From assembly GCA_026261815.1 (NCBI GenBank), contig JAMPIT010000174.1, positions 1,674,001 to 1,738,000 on the forward strand: a stretch of 64,000 bases of DNA, in the 5' to 3' direction. Position numbers and translations under genes: made by a program. Positions 62,996-64,000 of the stretch are shown here, one piece after another (the first letter of the stretch is position 1; the number at the start of each line of letters is the position of its first letter). Below the pieces are notes generated by a model. That model did no database searches, was not told the origin of the DNA, and saw nothing but the letters and a program-made list of their open reading frames with translations. The stretch comes from Monarcha castaneiventris obscurior (taxonomy: Eukaryota > Chordata > Aves > Passeriformes > Monarchidae).

Positions 62996-63637
62996 CTGAA
63001 ATAAGGGAAAGAAAATTGCCAAATGGCTGCAACAAAGGGAAAAAAAGTAGGAAAAAAGTATCATAACTGAGAGAATAAGAAGGAGAGGAGGGGGAGAGAG
63101 AGTGAGCTCACAGGGCAGGACTTTTGAAGGCACCTTGATGTATCTGCTTACCATAAAGAGCAGTGTGATTTTCAAAAATTTATATCTTTTGGGGTAGCCA
63201 TGTTAAGGAGAACACCTGTGTCTAAACTCCATGCTTGGGCACGATGTAACAGAGGTTAAGGGTGGCTGAACTCTTGTCAGGTCACTGCAAGTCCACTGGC
63301 AGCTCAGTTTGGAAAGATGCTAGTTCTCTTTCCTCGCTTTATTTTTGTGGACAGGAAAAAGTTTGGTAGGACTTGGCCTGTGTCTGGGGCCAAGGCAGAA
63401 TGGGAATGACAGCATTTAAACAGCTGTGAAAATTAAATGCCTTCCAAGTTTAACAGCACCTGACCAGTGGTCTGTGGATTTAAAATCTGGGGTTATGCTG
63501 TGAAGTCCTAGCAGGGTGCACAAAGTCCCTTTGTGGATCATGTCTAAAATGTCTTAGAAAATCCTGCAAAGTGCCTAATTCACTTCAGCAGTGTTGTACT
63601 TAGGTTTAGTTTGGATCTTTGAAACCAACATAATAAG

Positions 63638-63663
63638 CAAACAAACAAACAAACAAACAAACA
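63638..63663. repeat. (CAAA)n microsatellite
   Basis: Six uninterrupted caaa units plus a partial one. It lies in the inferred intron between the two minus-strand exons. Confidence 0.95.
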
Positions 63664-63988
63664 CCTTAGTTGAAGATTATTCACCAACCAGTTCGTTATG
63701 CTTATCTACATTCTTTATGCAACAGTGATATTAATCCAAAATTATGAAGTGTTTTGTTTTAAAGGAACATTTGTGTTTGCTGTCTTAGACTGTTGTGATA
63801 TTTTCAGCTACTGGGTATAATTATATCTTTAATAAAATTATTGATGGAGCCAAATTGGTGAAAAAAGTTACAATTAAGTGGTAAGGGATTCAAGGCCAGT
63901 GATTTGGATGACTGATTTTTAACAAATTTGTACAATGAATTATTTTGCAACTTATAATCAGTTATATCAGTTACAAATCAGAACTTAC

Positions 63989-64000
63989 ATGTTTCAGTAG
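63989..64000 (-). CDS. 3' end of an upstream minus-strand exon, cut by the window edge
   Basis: On the minus strand the last 12 bases of the window end at a strong donor, acat/gtaagttc, with the exon's last base at 63989. If it ends in phase 0 (codons CTA CTG AAA CAT, giving LLKH) it joins directly to the phase-0 start of the exon at 62863-62995 across an intron of 993 bases. Only 12 bases are visible, so the call depends on the neighbour. Confidence 0.35.

Overview
The window reads as vertebrate nuclear DNA, most likely from a bird. It is AT-rich, with long stretches that have no open frame beyond chance length. Every mobile element I recognise is of a type common in bird genomes: decayed CR1 LINE fragments (both the avian 3'-end type and an older amniote type) and at least one LTR whose consensus I know from bird endogenous retroviruses. 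I see no mammalian L1 or Alu, no CRISPR array, no operon, no rRNA or tRNA gene, and no bacterial or organellar sequence. The species cannot be named from this.

Layout: 1-2.7 kb is featureless. 2.75-3.1 kb holds two ancient CR1 pieces in opposite orientation. 4.7-5.3 kb has a possible non-coding exon and a 152-codon frame, probably chance. 7.86-7.95 kb is a CR1 tail fragment plus a short TGTA-type microsatellite. 9.96-10.56 kb is a CpG-containing patch with an RFX-type X-box and looks regulatory. At 15.1 and 18.3 kb lies a 201-bp direct duplication with a single mismatch; the second copy runs on into an LTR-like sequence. 27.6 kb has a near-perfect inverted repeat (hairpin or MITE). 28.3 and 32.9 kb carry weak exon candidates. 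30.1 kb has an exact 41-bp tandem duplication. 31.3-32.7 kb is an antisense CR1 split by GC-rich DNA. 39.2-39.96 kb is a sense CR1. 43.4-44.5 kb is a solo LTR. 44.5-51.5 kb is AT-rich and free of recognisable repeats. 52.1-52.4 kb may be another LTR remnant.

Gene content lies mainly at the right edge. The best-supported coding exon is on the minus strand at 62863-62995 (133 bp, good acceptor and donor, protein-like frame), with a second minus-strand donor at 63988 joined in phase, so a minus-strand gene probably enters from beyond base 64000. On the plus strand at 59.2-61.9 kb there are two phase-compatible exon pairs ending in stop codons with AATAAA signals downstream; these are hypotheses. 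I could not identify the protein for any of them. Most of the window is probably intron or intergenic DNA.

I found no convincing new biological system. The items most worth checking are the edge exons, the 201-bp duplication, the 27.6-kb hairpin and the X-box patch.
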